A DNA stretch of 5,220 nucleotides from JABDNZ01 sp964407425 (lineage in GTDB: Bacteria > Gemmatimonadota > Gemmatimonadetes > Longimicrobiales > Gaopeijiaceae), in assembly GCA_964407425.1 (NCBI GenBank), contig CAYOVN010000222.1:1-5220 (forward strand), written 5' to 3'. Positions within the stretch are counted from its first letter, which is position 1. Each line of letters opens with the position of its first letter. The notes beneath the pieces are model-generated. The model saw only the letters and a list, made by a program, of their open reading frames with translations, made no database searches and was not told the origin of the DNA. Positions 4,323 to 5,220 of this stretch are shown piece after piece. Both the position numbers and the translations under genes were made by a program.

Positions 4323-5220
4323 ATGAAACACCGTCGCATCGTCCCTGTCTTCGCTGTTCTTCTCTCGGCATGTGTGGCTGATCTTCCAGTTGACGGCCAG
4401 GTCTTGCCGGTGAAGGGAGTGGAGACTGTGTTTCGAGTTGGCGGGCCGGACGCAGCCGAGGAATACGCATTCCCGGCAGTGCCGAAGCTTGTCGTCTCCC
4501 CCACCGGTGAAGTCTTCGCCCGGTTTACGGGTGCAGCTGCGGTATCCGTATTCGATTCAACCGGCGCATTCCTTCGGGCGATTGGGGGCAAGGGACAAGG
4601 ACCTGGGGAGTTTGATCTGGTGTTCGGGCATGGCCTGTTCGGTGACACTCTGTGGATTAGGAACGGGTTTTCGCCCCGGATCTCTCTCTTCCTGACGAAT
4701 GGGCGACACTTGTCAACTCAGGCCACACCATTCGAAGTCAACGGGTACCGGTTCACTGCCCCACTAGGAATAGTGGGCTACATGGCCGGTGGGCACGCTT
4801 ACGCTTTCGCCGACGCGTATGTAATCGGAACAGACACTCTAGTGCACCTTCCAGTCATGGTGGGGGACCGGACCTTGGAGTACCAGGACACCTTGACTCT
4901 GGTTCCGAATCCTTCGGCCGTTCGCATTCCGCGGATCGGCACCTTCGGACCCAACCCGATTGTGCAGCCCCCCATTATCGAATTCGCGGCCAACGGGTCC
5001 GGTATTCTCATAGCGGAGTGGTCCGACGTTGCTCCTGACACGGTTTCCCTGACCAGCCACGGTCCGGATGGAAAGGTCCGCTGGAAACGGGAACTGGTAC
5101 TCCCCGCCTCACGTCTGACTGATCAAGTTCGAGACAGTTTAGTCCTGAGTTATGTCGAGCGAGTTACAGGCCCATTGGAACGCGCCCGTGCGCGGGGGAA
5201 TCCTGTACCCCGGAATGTCC
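4323..5220 (+). CDS. Lipoprotein, six-bladed beta-propeller type, cut by the right edge
   Basis: Partial gene: 299 codons are open from the ATG at 4323 to the window end with no stop. The N-terminus MKHRRIVPVFAVLLSACVAD is a clear lipoprotein signal, with lipobox Leu-Ser-Ala-Cys and Cys17 as the lipid-carrying residue, so the protein should be anchored in a membrane facing the periplasm or the cell surface. Blade-like units follow: LVVSPTGEVFARFTGAAAVS then VFDSTGAFLRAIGG at about 56-89, then the motif IGGKGQGPGEF (87-97), shared in form with the propeller at 1994-3208. Further strand-rich units extend to about residue 260 with less clear repeats. The two proteins are probably distant paralogs, not a recent duplication, as little beyond the motif region aligns by eye. 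Ligand and function are unknown. The ribosome site is weak (AGGA at 4308-4311, 11 bases upstream). The 422-base gap before it suggests its own promoter. Confidence 0.78.
   Translation, partial: MKHRRIVPVFAVLLSACVADLPVDGQVLPVKGVETVFRVGGPDAAEEYAFPAVPKLVVSPTGEVFARFTGAAAVSVFDSTGAFLRAIGGKGQGPGEFDLVFGHGLFGDTLWIRNGFSPRISLFLTNGRHLSTQATPFEVNGYRFTAPLGIVGYMAGGHAYAFADAYVIGTDTLVHLPVMVGDRTLEYQDTLTLVPNPSAVRIPRIGTFGPNPIVQPPIIEFAANGSGILIAEWSDVAPDTVSLTSHGPDGKVRWKRELVLPASRLTDQVRDSLVLSYVERVTGPLERARARGNPVPRNV

Noticed and set aside
3892..4470. 192-codon minus-strand open frame
   Set aside because: It overlaps the signal peptide and first blade of the lipoprotein gene on the plus strand, and its Arg/Pro/Ser-rich translation has no recognisable fold.

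Overview
The window is a GC-rich bacterial segment with no rRNA, tRNA, transposase or CRISPR array that I can recognise. It looks like a diderm, environmental bacterium. Almost every gene encodes an exported, membrane-anchored or lipid-anchored protein. Two proteins are six-bladed-propeller types carrying a GGxGxGPGEF motif, a combination I associate mainly with Gemmatimonadota and Bacteroidota. The Gemmatimonadota leaning is inference from gene style, not from a marker gene.

Layout: on the minus strand, a membrane-anchored thioredoxin-fold protein with a broken CxxC (129-671) is followed, with a TGATG stop/start overlap, by a putative lipoprotein that runs off the left edge (1-129). A 277-base divergent region (672-948) separates this pair from the plus-strand genes. 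These are a small secreted acidic peptide with eight cysteines (949-1206), a perfect 15-bp hairpin (1226-1266), a membrane-anchored DsbA-like oxidoreductase with CNPC (1288-1947), and a secreted six-bladed propeller (1994-3208). After a 275-base gap comes a double zinc-ribbon membrane protein (3484-3900). A 422-base stretch with no convincing gene follows, then a lipoprotein six-bladed propeller that is cut by the right edge (4323-5220).

The most interesting unit is 949-1947 or 949-3208. A disulfide-rich exported peptide is encoded directly before an extracytoplasmic thiol oxidoreductase, with a strong hairpin between them that could set their relative expression, and a beta-propeller gene follows 46 bases later. 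A second thioredoxin-fold protein lies just across the divergent region. A working model is that the oxidoreductase forms or proofreads disulfides in the peptide and that the propellers act as surface or periplasmic partners. The physical arrangement is seen in the sequence. The functional link is inference, and I do not recognise the peptide as a named family.
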